NCBI GenBank assembly: GCA_052387695.1
Contig: JBQTIX010000024.1
Span: 62,001-126,000 of the forward strand
Source: Panacagrimonas sp052387695
GTDB taxonomy: Bacteria; Pseudomonadota; Gammaproteobacteria; Nevskiales; Nevskiaceae
Reading direction: 5' to 3'
DNA: 64,000 nucleotides
Of this stretch, positions 24,459 through 33,315 are shown piece after piece. Position 1 is the first letter of the stretch. Every line of letters starts with the position of its first letter. The position numbers and the translations under genes are program-made. The notes under the pieces are model-generated. The model saw only the letters and a program-made list of their open reading frames with translations. It searched no databases and was not told the DNA's origin.

Positions 24459-25448
24459 ATGTTGATTGGACGACACCTTATCGTGCCCTCGCTGGTCCTC
24501 GCGCCGATGGCGGGCGTAACCGACCGTCCTTTCCGTAGTCTCTGCCGGCGGCTGGGTGCCGGGCTGGTCGTGTCCGAGATGATGACTTCGGACGAGACGC
24601 TCTGGCATACGGAAAAATCGCGCCTGCGCCGCGCGCACGACGCCGAGTCCGGGCCGATCTCGATACAGATCGCCGGCTACGATCCCGCGGCGATGGCGCG
24701 CACTGCGCAATTCAACGTCGAGCACGGTGCGCAGATCATCGACATCAACATGGGATGCCCGGCCAAGAAGGTGTGCCGTGTCGATGCCGGCTCCGCGCTG
24801 ATGCGTGACGAGCCGCTGGTCGCGCGAATCCTGGATGCGGTGGTCAAGGCGGTTGAAGTACCGGTCACGCTGAAGATGCGCACCGGCTGGGCGAGGTCGC
24901 ATCGCAACGCGGCGGTGATCGCGCGCATCGCCGAGGATTGCGGCATCGCAGCGATCGCCGTCCATGGCCGGACGCGCGAAGACCAGTACGAGGGGCAGGC
25001 CGAGTTCGACACCATTGCCGAGGTCAAGCGCAGCGTGAAGATCCCGGTGATCGCCAACGGCGACATCGACTCAGGGGAGAAGGCGAGCGAAGTTCTGCGA
25101 GCGACCGGCGCCGACGGATTGATGATCGGGCGTGCTGCGCTGGGGCGGCCGTGGATCTTCGGACAGATCGCTGAATTCCTGCGAACGGGGCAGGCGCCGC
25201 CACCGCCCCGGTTGGTGGAGACCGGCGCCATCCTGCTCGGCCATCTCGACGCGCTCTACCAACTCTACGGCGAGGGGCGCGGCCTGCGTGTCGCGCGCAA
25301 GCACATCCAGTGGTACTGCCAGAGCCACCCGGGCGCACAGACGTTCTGGTCCGGCATCAATCGGGTGGTGGATGCACGGGAGCAGCGGGCAAAGGTGGAA
25401 GCGTTCTTTCTGGCCAGCGGAGTCGAGGACTTGCGGCACGCGGCCTGA
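24459..25448 (+). CDS. dusB: tRNA-dihydrouridine synthase B
   Basis: The 329-residue flavoenzyme reduces uridine in tRNA. It has APMAGVTDRPFR at the start, IQIAGYDPAAMAR, DINMGCPAKKVCRVDAGSAL (catalytic Cys in MGCPAKKVC), TLKMRTGW and IANGDIDSGEKA. The ATG at 24459 is chosen since upstream codons are derived from the palindromic repeat. In many gammaproteobacteria dusB is followed by fis, but here it is not. A short H1-like gene lies convergently downstream. Confidence 0.95.
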   Translation: MLIGRHLIVPSLVLAPMAGVTDRPFRSLCRRLGAGLVVSEMMTSDETLWHTEKSRLRRAHDAESGPISIQIAGYDPAAMARTAQFNVEHGAQIIDINMGCPAKKVCRVDAGSALMRDEPLVARILDAVVKAVEVPVTLKMRTGWARSHRNAAVIARIAEDCGIAAIAVHGRTREDQYEGQAEFDTIAEVKRSVKIPVIANGDIDSGEKASEVLRATGADGLMIGRAALGRPWIFGQIAEFLRTGQAPPPPRLVETGAILLGHLDALYQLYGEGRGLRVARKHIQWYCQSHPGAQTFWSGINRVVDAREQRAKVEAFFLASGVEDLRHAA

Positions 25449-25485
25449 GAGCCGTGGTCTTGAATCGCGCACCTGAATCGCACGC

Positions 25486-25514
25486 AAAAAAAACGCGGCG
25501 GGAATTCCGCCGCG
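25486..25514 (-). terminator. Rho-independent terminator of the H1-like gene
   Basis: On the minus strand CGCGGCGG (25514-25507), loop AATTC, CCGCCGCG (25501-25494) is followed by eight T (25493-25486). It lies 23 bp after the H1-like stop codon. Confidence 0.92.
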
Positions 25515-25537
25515 CGAGTATCCGGGGTGAATCCGGG

Positions 25538-25630
25538 TTACTTCTTCTTCGCGGCCTTCTTGACCGCTTTCTTCGCGACCTTGGTCGGAGCAGCGGCTTT
25601 TTTCGCAGGTGCCTTCTTGGCTGCAGCCAT
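25538..25630 (-). CDS. 30-residue Lys/Ala-rich histone H1-like DNA-binding peptide
   Basis: The minus strand encodes MAAAKKAPAKKAAAPTKVAK then KAVKKAAKKK. This is a miniature of the eukaryotic H1 C-terminal tail as seen in bacterial histone H1-like proteins. It has a perfect AGGAGG 7 bases before the ATG and a strong terminator just after the stop, so it is very likely expressed. Such peptides bind DNA or RNA non-specifically through lysines. Its size is at the lower limit of the group, and I see no fused domain. Confidence 0.82.
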   Translation of the reverse strand: MAAAKKAPAKKAAAPTKVAKKAVKKAAKKK

Positions 25631-25728
25631 GACAAACCTCCTAGCTAAAGAGTAAAGCGGATGACTCCGACAACGCCCATCGCTGACGGTAATCAACCAC
25701 GTCCCATAGTGGCGCGCGAAAAATCAAA

Positions 25729-25745
25729 ACACAAGATGTTGTGTC
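25729..25745 (-). promoter_or_regulatory. Candidate promoter/operator upstream of the H1-like gene
   Basis: The minus strand carries TTGACA (25745-25740), a consensus -35 hexamer. It overlaps a palindrome ACACAAGATGTTGTGT (25729-25744). A good -10 is not evident, with only weak AT-rich GATTTT about 17 bases downstream. The promoter call is tentative, but the palindrome is certain. Confidence 0.35.
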
Positions 25746-25853
25746 AAGAGGGATAGCCAAGTTTTTCGCCGCTCGTCGGAAAGTTTCAGTCCGATGACGG
25801 TTCAAACACGTTTGACAGGATTCAGGGGCGTGACCGCGAGTAGAAAAAGCTGA

Positions 25854-26621
25854 TCAGCGTCGGACGAATCCGCGATAGGAGCTTGCGGACCATAGTCGGA
25901 TCAGGCTCCGGCAATGCCAGATGAAGTGCTGCATTTTTTTCAGCGTGCGTCGTTGGGCGCGATGTGTGACCGCGGCGGCCGGCACCACGCGAACCGCCAG
26001 ACCGGCGTTCCAGCACCGGAGGCACAGGTCCACGTCCTCGCAATACAGGAAATAGCGCTCGTCGAATCCGCCGAGGCGACAGAAGGTGTCGGCCCGCATT
26101 GCCATGAACAGGCCGGCAATCCAGTCGACGTCGAGCGCAACGGTCAGATCATGGTTGTAGAGCGCGGGCTCGGTGCGCAGGCGTCGTCCCAGAACCCTCG
26201 ATGGCGTCGGCAATGGCCGTGCGTTGTCGGCGCAGAGTCCGTGTTCATCCAGGACGCGCGTGCTGGCGATGCCGAGCGACGGGATGCCGAGCGATTCCTG
26301 CAAGGTGGTGAAGGGATTGCCGTGCAGACGCAGGTCCGGGTCGATTGCTGCGAAGAAGCGGCCGCGCGCATGTCTGAACGCCGCATTGTGGTTGCTGCCG
26401 AAGCCCCTGGGCTCGGCGTTGCGGATCACCGCGACATGGCCGGGCCAATGCCGCGCCAGGTCGCCGACCGGTTCGTCGAGGTTGAGCGTCAGCAGCAACT
26501 CGAACCGGTGCGGGTTCAGATGCGTCTGAAAATCATCGAGCAGGCGACGCACGCTGGCCATGTGTCCGTGGCTGACCACGGACAGGCTCCATTCAGGGGT
26601 GTCGGACGGGGAGGGAAGCAA
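25854..26621 (-). CDS. Family 2 glycosyltransferase (rhamnosyltransferase-like)
   Basis: The 255-residue GT-A fold protein has LSVVSHGHMASVRRLLDDF at the start, NAEPRGFGSNHNAAFRHARG, IDPDLRLHG (DxD-like) and FDERYFLYCEDVDLCLRCW, the C-terminal acidic motif of the WbbL-type rhamnosyltransferases. It probably transfers a sugar to a cell-surface glycan from the cytoplasm. There are no other glycan genes beside it. Confidence 0.88.
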   Translation of the reverse strand: MLPSPSDTPEWSLSVVSHGHMASVRRLLDDFQTHLNPHRFELLLTLNLDEPVGDLARHWPGHVAVIRNAEPRGFGSNHNAAFRHARGRFFAAIDPDLRLHGNPFTTLQESLGIPSLGIASTRVLDEHGLCADNARPLPTPSRVLGRRLRTEPALYNHDLTVALDVDWIAGLFMAMRADTFCRLGGFDERYFLYCEDVDLCLRCWNAGLAVRVVPAAAVTHRAQRRTLKKMQHFIWHCRSLIRLWSASSYRGFVRR

Positions 26622-26791
26622 ATGGGGCCAGGAAGATCGCCGGTGGGCAGCGATTATAGAAATCAGCAGATGCTCTTGAATCCGCCTTGTCTGCCTGCAT
26701 GAGGACCGGAGGAACTTCAGGTGCGTTTAGCACTCCAACTGCCCGACTGCTAAAATTTCGGCATCCTTGCTGTAGCCACAGGAGAAATCAG

Positions 26792-27661
26792 ATGTCTTCC
26801 ACGGCCCTTGCCTTGCGACCCGCTGCGTTGCCGGTTCCGCTGACGGGCAGCCTGGACTCGTACATTCATTCCGTCAGCAAGATCCCCCTTCTTGCCCCGG
26901 AGGAAGAGACCTCGCTCGCGCGCAAACTGCGCGACGAGAGCGATCTGGCGTCCGCGCAACGCCTGGTGCTGTCCAACCTGCGCTTCGTGGTCCATATCGC
27001 CCGCGGGTACATGGGCTACGGTCTGCAACTCGCCGACTTGATTCAGGAAGGGAACGTCGGCTTGATGAAGGCGGTGAAGCGCTTCGACCCGGAAGTCGGC
27101 GTGCGCCTGATCAGCTTTGCGGTGCACTGGATCAAAGCCGAGATTCACGAGTTCGTGCTGCGCAACTGGCGCATCGTCAAGATCGCCACGACCAAGGCGC
27201 AGCGCAAGCTGTTCTTCAATCTTCGGTCAGCCAAGCAGCGCCTGGGCTGGATGAACCAGAGCGAGGTCGAGGCCATCGCGCGCGACCTCAAGGTCAAGCC
27301 TGAAGAAGTCCTGCAGATGGAAGGCCGGCTCAGCGGAGCTGACGTTTCGTTCAGCGCGACGCCGGAAGATGGCGACGAGTCCAGCTACGTGCCCGAAGAT
27401 TATCTTTCGGTGGAGGACCCGGTCATCCGCGCGATCGAGGACGCGGACTGGAACGAGTTGCGTGAGGAGCGCATGCGTGAAGCGATCGCCGCGCTGGACA
27501 ACCGCTCACGCGACATCCTGATGCGCCGCTGGCTGTCTGGCGAGACCGAGAAAGCGGGCCTGCAGGAACTGGGCGATGAATATGGTGTGTCGGCCGAACG
27601 CATCCGCCAGATCGAAGTTGCGGCGATGAAGAAGATTCGCAAGGTGATCGAGGCCGATTGA
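26792..27661 (+). CDS. rpoH: RNA polymerase sigma-32 (heat-shock) factor
   Basis: The 289-residue sigma factor has region 2 motifs LRFVVHIARGYMGYGLQLADL and IQEGNVGLMKAVKRFDP, and RpoH box QRKLFFNLRSAKQRL at about 132-146. Region 4 ends ERIRQIEVAAMKKIRKVIEA. The ATG at 26792 has GGAG 8 bases upstream, and upstream in-frame codons lack homology. It directs the heat-shock regulon. Its own terminator follows at 27692. Confidence 0.96.
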   Translation: MSSTALALRPAALPVPLTGSLDSYIHSVSKIPLLAPEEETSLARKLRDESDLASAQRLVLSNLRFVVHIARGYMGYGLQLADLIQEGNVGLMKAVKRFDPEVGVRLISFAVHWIKAEIHEFVLRNWRIVKIATTKAQRKLFFNLRSAKQRLGWMNQSEVEAIARDLKVKPEEVLQMEGRLSGADVSFSATPEDGDESSYVPEDYLSVEDPVIRAIEDADWNELREERMREAIAALDNRSRDILMRRWLSGETEKAGLQELGDEYGVSAERIRQIEVAAMKKIRKVIEAD

Positions 27662-27691
27662 GCTTGCGGTCCCACAAAGCAGCAATGGAAA

Positions 27692-27715
27692 GGCCCGGCT
27701 CCGCCGGGCTTTTTC
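27692..27715 (+). terminator. Rho-independent terminator of rpoH
   Basis: The stem GCCCGGC (27693-27699), loop TCC, GCCGGGC (27703-27709) is followed by TTTTT. It is 31 bp after the rpoH stop. Confidence 0.93.
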
Positions 27716-27727
27716 GTTGCGCACGGC

Positions 27728-28711
27728 TCAGGAAATATCGAGCACCACATTGCCGCTTGCGCGCCCGCTCTCGACGAGTTCATGCGCCTCGATGATCCGA
27801 TCCAGAGGCAGGCGTTCCGCCACGTTGTGCTGCAAGCAGTTTGCGGCCAGCGCTGCGGACACTTCGGCCAGTGCACGGGAGCGATCGGCGGCGTTGAGGT
27901 TGTAGACGATGAAGAAGCGCAAGCGCAGATTCTTCATGATCCCGCTGACGAAATTCACCGGAACCTCGGGCACCTGGCTGCCGTAGATCACCAGGTCGCC
28001 GTCGGCGCGCAGCAGTTCGAAGTCCAGCTTCACATTGGCGGAGAAATCGACCTCGACCACACGGTCCACGCCGCCGCCGGTGAGATCGCGGATACGCGCG
28101 ACGACATCGTCGGTCCGGTAGTTCAGCACCCCATCGGCGCCCGCGGCCATCGCCAGCGCGGCCTTCGAGGGGCCGCTGACGGTGGCAATGACCTGCCGCG
28201 CGCCGCGCAGCTTCGCGAACTGGATCGCATAGTGGCCCACCGCGCCCGCGCCACCGGCGATGAGCACGGTTTTGCCTTCCACGCCGCCATCGGTGGAGAT
28301 CGCGTGCAAGGCGGTCAGCGCGGGAATTCCCAGGCAGGCACCGGCAACGAAGTCGATCGCGTCCGGCAGGTGCAGCGCCTGGGGCGAGGGCAGCACGATG
28401 AATTGCGCGGCGGTTCCCATCGCGCGGCCCCAGGCGCCGTTCCAGATCCACACCCGCTCACCGATGCGCGAGGCATCCACGCCCTCACCCACCGCGTCGA
28501 TCACCCCGGCTCCATCGCTGTGCGGCACGATCAGCGGGAATGGCAGGATTTTCGAGCGCAGTCCGGCACGCGTCTTGACGTCGGACGGATTGATTCCGGA
28601 GCAGGCCAGCTGAACCCGCACCTCGCCCGGTCCGGGGCTCGGCACGGGCAGTTCGCGAAGGCTCAGCACTTCTCTTGCAGGTCCCACTCGTTCATAAGCA
28701 GCAGCTTTCAT
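27728..28711 (-). CDS. NADPH:quinone reductase (zeta-crystallin type MDR)
   Basis: The 327-residue protein has a GroES-like N-terminus with SGINPSDVKTRAGL and a Rossmann motif TVLIAGGAGAVGHYAIQFAK (about 145-164). There are no zinc ligands. Such enzymes carry out one- or two-electron quinone reduction. It ends convergently with rpoH, and the palindromic repeat copy 2 lies immediately upstream of its start. Confidence 0.9.
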   Translation of the reverse strand: MKAAAYERVGPAREVLSLRELPVPSPGPGEVRVQLACSGINPSDVKTRAGLRSKILPFPLIVPHSDGAGVIDAVGEGVDASRIGERVWIWNGAWGRAMGTAAQFIVLPSPQALHLPDAIDFVAGACLGIPALTALHAISTDGGVEGKTVLIAGGAGAVGHYAIQFAKLRGARQVIATVSGPSKAALAMAAGADGVLNYRTDDVVARIRDLTGGGVDRVVEVDFSANVKLDFELLRADGDLVIYGSQVPEVPVNFVSGIMKNLRLRFFIVYNLNAADRSRALAEVSAALAANCLQHNVAERLPLDRIIEAHELVESGRASGNVVLDIS

Positions 28712-28744
28712 TCGGGCGCTCCTCTGCGTCCTTGGCCGGGGCGC

Positions 28745-28858
28745 GGATCAATAACCCAACATGGCTCTGTGTTATTAAGGCGGCCAGTGCCAATCTCGTC
28801 GATTGATGAGACCTCTGCCCGCGCGTGCATTTTCAAGTGCATAGTGGCCGCCTCAATA
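28745..28858. repeat. Palindromic repeat (BIME/MITE-like), copy 2, inverted relative to copy 1
   Basis: GGATCAATAACCCAACATGG (28745-28764) matches the reverse complement of 24348-24367. Hairpin arms TTATTAAGGCGGCCA (28772-28786) and TGGCCGCCTCAATA (28845-28858) follow. The internal segment including TTGATGAGACCTCTG is conserved between copies. The second, TCCGGCCAC hairpin of copy 1 is absent. Confidence 0.85.
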
Positions 28859-28871
28859 GCAAGCGGGACGC

Positions 28872-30377
28872 TCAGGGAACCTGTGCCCGGGACTCCGGAT
28901 TCTGCGTCGCCACATCGTCGGCCAGCGGTGGGAACGGCGAGACGAACACCTTCTCGAACAAGAACGGGTCGTCGAAGTGCTCGCGTCCCACCAGTGCAGT
29001 CGTGTGCCGGCCGATCTGGCGCATCGCGCCGGGACTGGACACCCCGCTGGGCCATTGCCACCAGCGTTCGCGGCGCTCAGAGCCGGCGACGAGGCCATCA
29101 GCGTCGAACAGGCTGCGCGTGCCGCCCTTGGGCGACGGCAGCGTGAACAGGTCCTCGAACGCACGGAGTTGATATTCGCGCTTCTCCCCGCTCGCGATGG
29201 CGCTGTCGACGACCCGCCGGACCCGGTGGCTGCCGGATTGCACCCGGATCGCCACTTCGCCCGCGGGCACCTGCGCCTGCGGGAACAGCGGCGACTCCTG
29301 CCAGTAGTCGTCCAACGGTCTGCGCTCCAGCTTCTGCACCGGAAACCAGGTATGTCCCAGGCCGCTGGCCGGGATGCTGTCGTAGGCCAGCGCACGACCG
29401 TCCGGATCGAGGGTGATGCGCCAGATCAGGCCGTCGAGTCTGCCGGCGTACTGATCGGCACCACCCAGTGGCGCGTGCGCGGAGAACCAGGCCACGTAGT
29501 ACAACTGCACCAGATTGCGTCCGCCGACCCGCGCGAACGACGCCCACCAGTAAACCACGGGTCGCTCGATATCCACACCAGGCTGCGACGCGTCCAATTG
29601 CGGCGTACCCGGCCGATCATGATCGCCGCCGGATTCGATCCACAGCAGCGGGGCATTTTCTTCGGCCAAGGCCGTCCAAGCCGAAAGCTGCAAGCCCACC
29701 AGCCCGAGGCGGTCGTGCAACAGGTCGGTGAAGTTGCGTGGCACCAGCGCGGGGTCGGCCGTGGGCTTGACCTGCCAGAGAATCAGCGGACCGGGACTGT
29801 CCAGCGACTCCACCGGCCTGGCGTAGTCGCTCAGCATCGCGGCACGTTCTGCGGCGATGCCGCGCTTGATCAGGGGGGCGGTCAGCGGATACAGGCCGAG
29901 TGCGCGCTTGAGCGTGGAGTAATCGTCCGGCGGTACCACGGAGTCGAGCAGGTGCTGGCGCCAGCGCTCATCGTCCATCTCCAGGTCCACCAGCCAGGAA
30001 CTGCACGCGCGCAGATTGAGCAAGGTGTCGCTTCGATCTCCGATCGACAGCCCGAGGTTGATCAGCTCGATCTCGCGCGCGGCGTTGTCGTTCTGCCGCA
30101 GGTACTGGATCCAGTTGTAGAGCTTCTCGCGGTCGTCGCCGAGATCCTGGGCGAACGAGGCCATGAGCCGGTCGCTGCGCATGAAGGGGAAGTCCGGTAT
30201 CTGGTAGTACTGGCCGTCACGCACACCTGCAGCCTCGATCTTCGCGTCAAGGACTTCGTATTGCGCGCGGCACTTGGCGCCGGCTTCACCCGAAGGCATC
30301 TGCGGCGACAGCACACAGGCGCCGAGCAGCGCGACCGGCGCAAGCAGAAGGAAAATCGGGCGGGCAGCAGGTTTCAT
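28872..30377 (-). CDS. Conserved-looking lipoprotein of unknown function
   Basis: The 501-residue product has a lipoprotein signal peptide (MKPAARPIFLLLAPVALLGA, lipobox LLGAC with Cys at 21). The mature protein has no motif I recognise. It contains WIQYLRQNDNAAREIELINL early, RPVVYWWASFARVGGRNLVQ and LIWRITLDPDGR centrally, and FEDLFTLPSPKGG late. The even composition and long frame support a real gene. It is probably outer-membrane or periplasmic and tethered. It is divergent from mscS. Confidence 0.78.
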   Translation of the reverse strand: MKPAARPIFLLLAPVALLGACVLSPQMPSGEAGAKCRAQYEVLDAKIEAAGVRDGQYYQIPDFPFMRSDRLMASFAQDLGDDREKLYNWIQYLRQNDNAAREIELINLGLSIGDRSDTLLNLRACSSWLVDLEMDDERWRQHLLDSVVPPDDYSTLKRALGLYPLTAPLIKRGIAAERAAMLSDYARPVESLDSPGPLILWQVKPTADPALVPRNFTDLLHDRLGLVGLQLSAWTALAEENAPLLWIESGGDHDRPGTPQLDASQPGVDIERPVVYWWASFARVGGRNLVQLYYVAWFSAHAPLGGADQYAGRLDGLIWRITLDPDGRALAYDSIPASGLGHTWFPVQKLERRPLDDYWQESPLFPQAQVPAGEVAIRVQSGSHRVRRVVDSAIASGEKREYQLRAFEDLFTLPSPKGGTRSLFDADGLVAGSERRERWWQWPSGVSSPGAMRQIGRHTTALVGREHFDDPFLFEKVFVSPFPPLADDVATQNPESRAQVP

Positions 30378-30547
30378 CGAACGTCCCGGCGCAGTGGGTT
30401 GTGCGCCTGTTACGCGAGGCAGGGGCGCGTGGACTCATCATGGACCAGGGAGCGGGTTTTTCCCCGTCGGGTCGGATGCCAATTGCGGGAACGGTGAAAA
30501 GACGCTAACCGGCGCCGGTCCAGCCCTCTCCCAGCCCGCTGTTTAGA

Positions 30548-31732
30548 ATGCCGCCGATGATCCCGCTTCCACACAACTGGGTGCTGACCGGACTCACCGT
30601 TCTTGGCATCGGTGCAGGGCTGAGCTTCATCGTCGAGTACCTCGCCCGTACGCTCGACGAGGGCCGTTTTGGCTGGCAACGCTCGGTGCGCCGGCGCCTG
30701 GGCGTGGCGCCCGAAAACCGTATTGCCGAGCTGCGCTGGGTCACGCTGGCCTTGCAACTGACGATCTGGCCGTTGCTGGGTTACATCCTGCTGCGGCTGT
30801 GGGGGCTCGACGAACTCGGCCGGGCCTTCGTCGACAAGCTCCTGGGCGAGGGCTTCATGGTCGGCAGCACCAAGATCGCGCCCGGCAAGCTGGTGCTGGG
30901 CCTGCTCGCTTTTCTGCTGCTGGTCACGTTCACCCGATGGTTCAAGGGCAAGCTGGAGCGCGACTGGCTGCCGATGACCCGGCTCGAGCCCAGCGTGCGC
31001 ATGTCGGTGGCGACACTGTACGGCTATGCGACGTTCGTGATCGCGGTGCTGGTCGGGCTTTCCGCGGCCGGTCTGGACCTGTCCAGGATCGCGATCGTCG
31101 CCGGCGCGTTGTCGGTGGGCATCGGGTTTGGCCTGCAGAACATCGTCAACAATTTTGTATCCGGCCTGATCCTTCTGTTCGAACGACCGGTGCGGCTGGG
31201 CGACTACATCAAGGTCGGAAACACCGAAGGCTTCGTGCGCCAGATCCGCATCCGTTCGACCGAGCTGGAAAACGGCGACCACATCAGCATCATCGTGCCC
31301 AACTCCGCCCTGCTCAGTGCCGAGGTGGAGAACTGGAATTACCGCAACAGCCTCGGGCGCGTCATCGTCAGCGTGGGCGTCAACTACGGTGTGGAGCCCG
31401 GGCTGGTGAAACAACTGCTGCTGGAGATCGCCGACGAGCACCCGCTGGTGATCAAGAGCGGCGAGCGGATGGACGTGCCGGGTCCGTTCGTCGTGTTCAA
31501 GGACTTCGGCGATTCCAGCCTGGTGTTCGAGATCCGCGCCTGCATCGCCGACATTTATTCGAAGCTGGTCGTGGCCAGCGATCTGCGCTTCGCCATCCAC
31601 AGCCGCTTCAAGCAGCGCGGAATCGACATGCCGTTTCCGCAGCGCGACGTGTGGATCAGAAACCCGCATGAAGTGGGCCGGCCGGTTCGCGAGGCGGGCG
31701 ACGACGCGGGGCCTTCCGAAGAGGCCGAATGA
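30548..31732 (+). CDS. MscS-family mechanosensitive ion channel
   Basis: The 394-residue protein has four predicted N-terminal hydrophobic segments. The MscS core follows: pore helix IAIVAGALSVGIGFGLQNIV, then NNFVSGLILLFERPVRLGDYI and the beta domain. It releases solutes on hypo-osmotic shock. It is longer than MscS itself (286 residues) and closer to the YbdG/MscM-type medium forms. A second ATG lies 9 bp downstream of the first and could be the start. Confidence 0.92.
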   Translation: MPPMIPLPHNWVLTGLTVLGIGAGLSFIVEYLARTLDEGRFGWQRSVRRRLGVAPENRIAELRWVTLALQLTIWPLLGYILLRLWGLDELGRAFVDKLLGEGFMVGSTKIAPGKLVLGLLAFLLLVTFTRWFKGKLERDWLPMTRLEPSVRMSVATLYGYATFVIAVLVGLSAAGLDLSRIAIVAGALSVGIGFGLQNIVNNFVSGLILLFERPVRLGDYIKVGNTEGFVRQIRIRSTELENGDHISIIVPNSALLSAEVENWNYRNSLGRVIVSVGVNYGVEPGLVKQLLLEIADEHPLVIKSGERMDVPGPFVVFKDFGDSSLVFEIRACIADIYSKLVVASDLRFAIHSRFKQRGIDMPFPQRDVWIRNPHEVGRPVREAGDDAGPSEEAE

Positions 31733-31790
31733 GCGGGCACGGACCTTGCCCATTCCGAACCGTCGATCACCGCCTGCCTGCTTCAAGCTC

Positions 31791-32840
31791 ATGAAGGACT
31801 CCCAGACCGGACGACACGGCCAGATCGTGGCGTCTTCCTTTCGACCGCATCCCCTGCTGGTGGGACCGCATGCCCAGACCATCGCGCCGGCGCTGCTGCG
31901 TCCGCGACCCGATGTGAACTTTCGCATCGAACGCCTGGAGTTGCCGGACGCCGATTTCGTCGATATCGGCTGGGTCGGCGAGCATCACGCCGAGGGACCG
32001 ATCGCGATTCTGGTCCACGGACTCGGCGGCGGCTTCGACTCCAAATATCTGCGCGGCCTTTCCTGGCGGCTGGTCGCGGCCGGCTGGCGCGTGTGCGCGC
32101 TGCAATTGCGCGGTGGCGGGTTGGAGCCAAACCGCCTGCCGCGGCATTATCACCACGGCGACACTGCCGATCTTCGTCAGCTTCTGCACCGTTTGCGCAG
32201 TCGTGAACCTCGCAGCTTCATCGGCACCGTTGGCTGGTCGCTAGGCGGCAACGTGATGCTCAAGGCGCTTGGAGAGGAGGGCGCGCATGCCCCTGTCGAT
32301 GCGGCGTTCGCGGTCAGCGTTCCGTTTCGTCTGCACGAATGCGCCGACCACCTGCGACGCGGATTTGCCCGGCTCTACCAGGCCAAGCTCCTCGGTGCCT
32401 GCAAGGACCTGGTCCGGCGCAAGCACCGCCTGAAGCTGATCACGGCCCCGGCCGATCCGGAAAAGGCGCTCGCAGCGGGGGATTTCTTTGATTTCGACGA
32501 TGCCTTCACCGCGCCGCTGAACGGCTATCGCAACGCGGCGGACTACTATGCGCGAGCGGCCTGCGGGCAATACCTCGGCGCAATCCGGGTGCCCACACGG
32601 ATCCTGCATGCGCTGGACGATCCCTTCATGCTGCCCTCCATCCTGCCGTGGCCGGAAGACCTGTCACCGGCCGTGACACTGGAGGTGGCCGAGCGTGGAG
32701 GACATGTCGGGTTCATCTCCGCCGGGCCGTTTGGACTTCCGCACTGCTGGTCGGAATCCTACCTGTGCCAGCGACTGGTCGAAGCGCATGCCGTCGAGCG
32801 TGGCGGCGCAGAGATGGAGTGGGGTGGGCGAACCGCCTGA
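31791..32840 (+). CDS. YheT-family alpha/beta hydrolase
   Basis: The 349-residue product has HPLLVGPHAQTIAPALL at the start, typical of YheT. It then has VHGLGGGFDSKYLRGL (oxyanion region), nucleophile Ser in GWSLGGNVMLKAL and a late Asp/His pair (LDDPFM, GGHVGFI). The substrate is unknown, with esters likely. The ATG at 31791 follows the mscS stop by 58 bp. An earlier in-frame ATG at 31668 would overlap mscS and lacks homology. Confidence 0.9.
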   Translation: MKDSQTGRHGQIVASSFRPHPLLVGPHAQTIAPALLRPRPDVNFRIERLELPDADFVDIGWVGEHHAEGPIAILVHGLGGGFDSKYLRGLSWRLVAAGWRVCALQLRGGGLEPNRLPRHYHHGDTADLRQLLHRLRSREPRSFIGTVGWSLGGNVMLKALGEEGAHAPVDAAFAVSVPFRLHECADHLRRGFARLYQAKLLGACKDLVRRKHRLKLITAPADPEKALAAGDFFDFDDAFTAPLNGYRNAADYYARAACGQYLGAIRVPTRILHALDDPFMLPSILPWPEDLSPAVTLEVAERGGHVGFISAGPFGLPHCWSESYLCQRLVEAHAVERGGAEMEWGGRTA

Positions 32841-32841
32841 G

Positions 32842-32897
32842 TCGGTTGTTGGTTCAAAGCCCCCCGCAAAAGCGTGGGACCGAAGGCGGACCTGACG
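32842..32897. repeat. Degenerate copy of the composite repeat (left half only)
   Basis: GTCGGTTGTTGGTTCAAAGC then GGGACCGAAGGCGGACCTGAC resembles the left half of the element seen at 4341 and 10153, with several substitutions. It sits directly after the YheT stop codon. The resemblance is visible by eye but weaker than the other copies. Confidence 0.45.
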
Positions 32898-32940
32898 ACA
32901 TGTGCCTTTTCGACGAGGGGTGCCGGCGCACCCTCGCAGG

Positions 32941-33315
32941 CTAAGCTCGTGCCGACTTGGCGAAGAAGCGCCGTTCGACCCGGTAGAAGCGTCGGCGCAA
33001 TTCCGTGCTGAAGCGTGTCTCCCAGTGCGCAACCAGTGCCAGCAGGATGCTGCCGCTGATCACCAGCGTGTGCGCCGCCACGCAGACGCTGATCAGGGTC
33101 AGCGCCAGGCAGGTGACCCGCAGCCAGCTGGTGATGGCCTTGGAATGATCGAAGCCTTCGGCGTACCAGCGCACCAGGCGGGCCTCGTCGACCGAAGTGG
33201 GGTGGATTCCAAGACAGCGTTTGGCCAAGTGGTGCAGGGCCCAGGCATCGACCACCTCGGCCATCAGCACGGCGGCCAGCGCGCCCGCCAGTATCCAGTC
33301 CATCATCATGTCCAT
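32941..33315 (-). CDS. Small inner-membrane protein, unknown function
   Basis: The 124-residue product has hydrophobic segments at about 6-24 and 68-95. Between them is a soluble stretch with HHLAKRCLGIHPTSVDEARL, and the C-terminus is basic (RRRFYRVERRFFAKS). I recognise no family. Codon use is like that of the neighbours. The 274-bp region upstream to 33589 shows no further gene. Confidence 0.65.
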   Translation of the reverse strand: MDMMMDWILAGALAAVLMAEVVDAWALHHLAKRCLGIHPTSVDEARLVRWYAEGFDHSKAITSWLRVTCLALTLISVCVAAHTLVISGSILLALVAHWETRFSTELRRRFYRVERRFFAKSARA

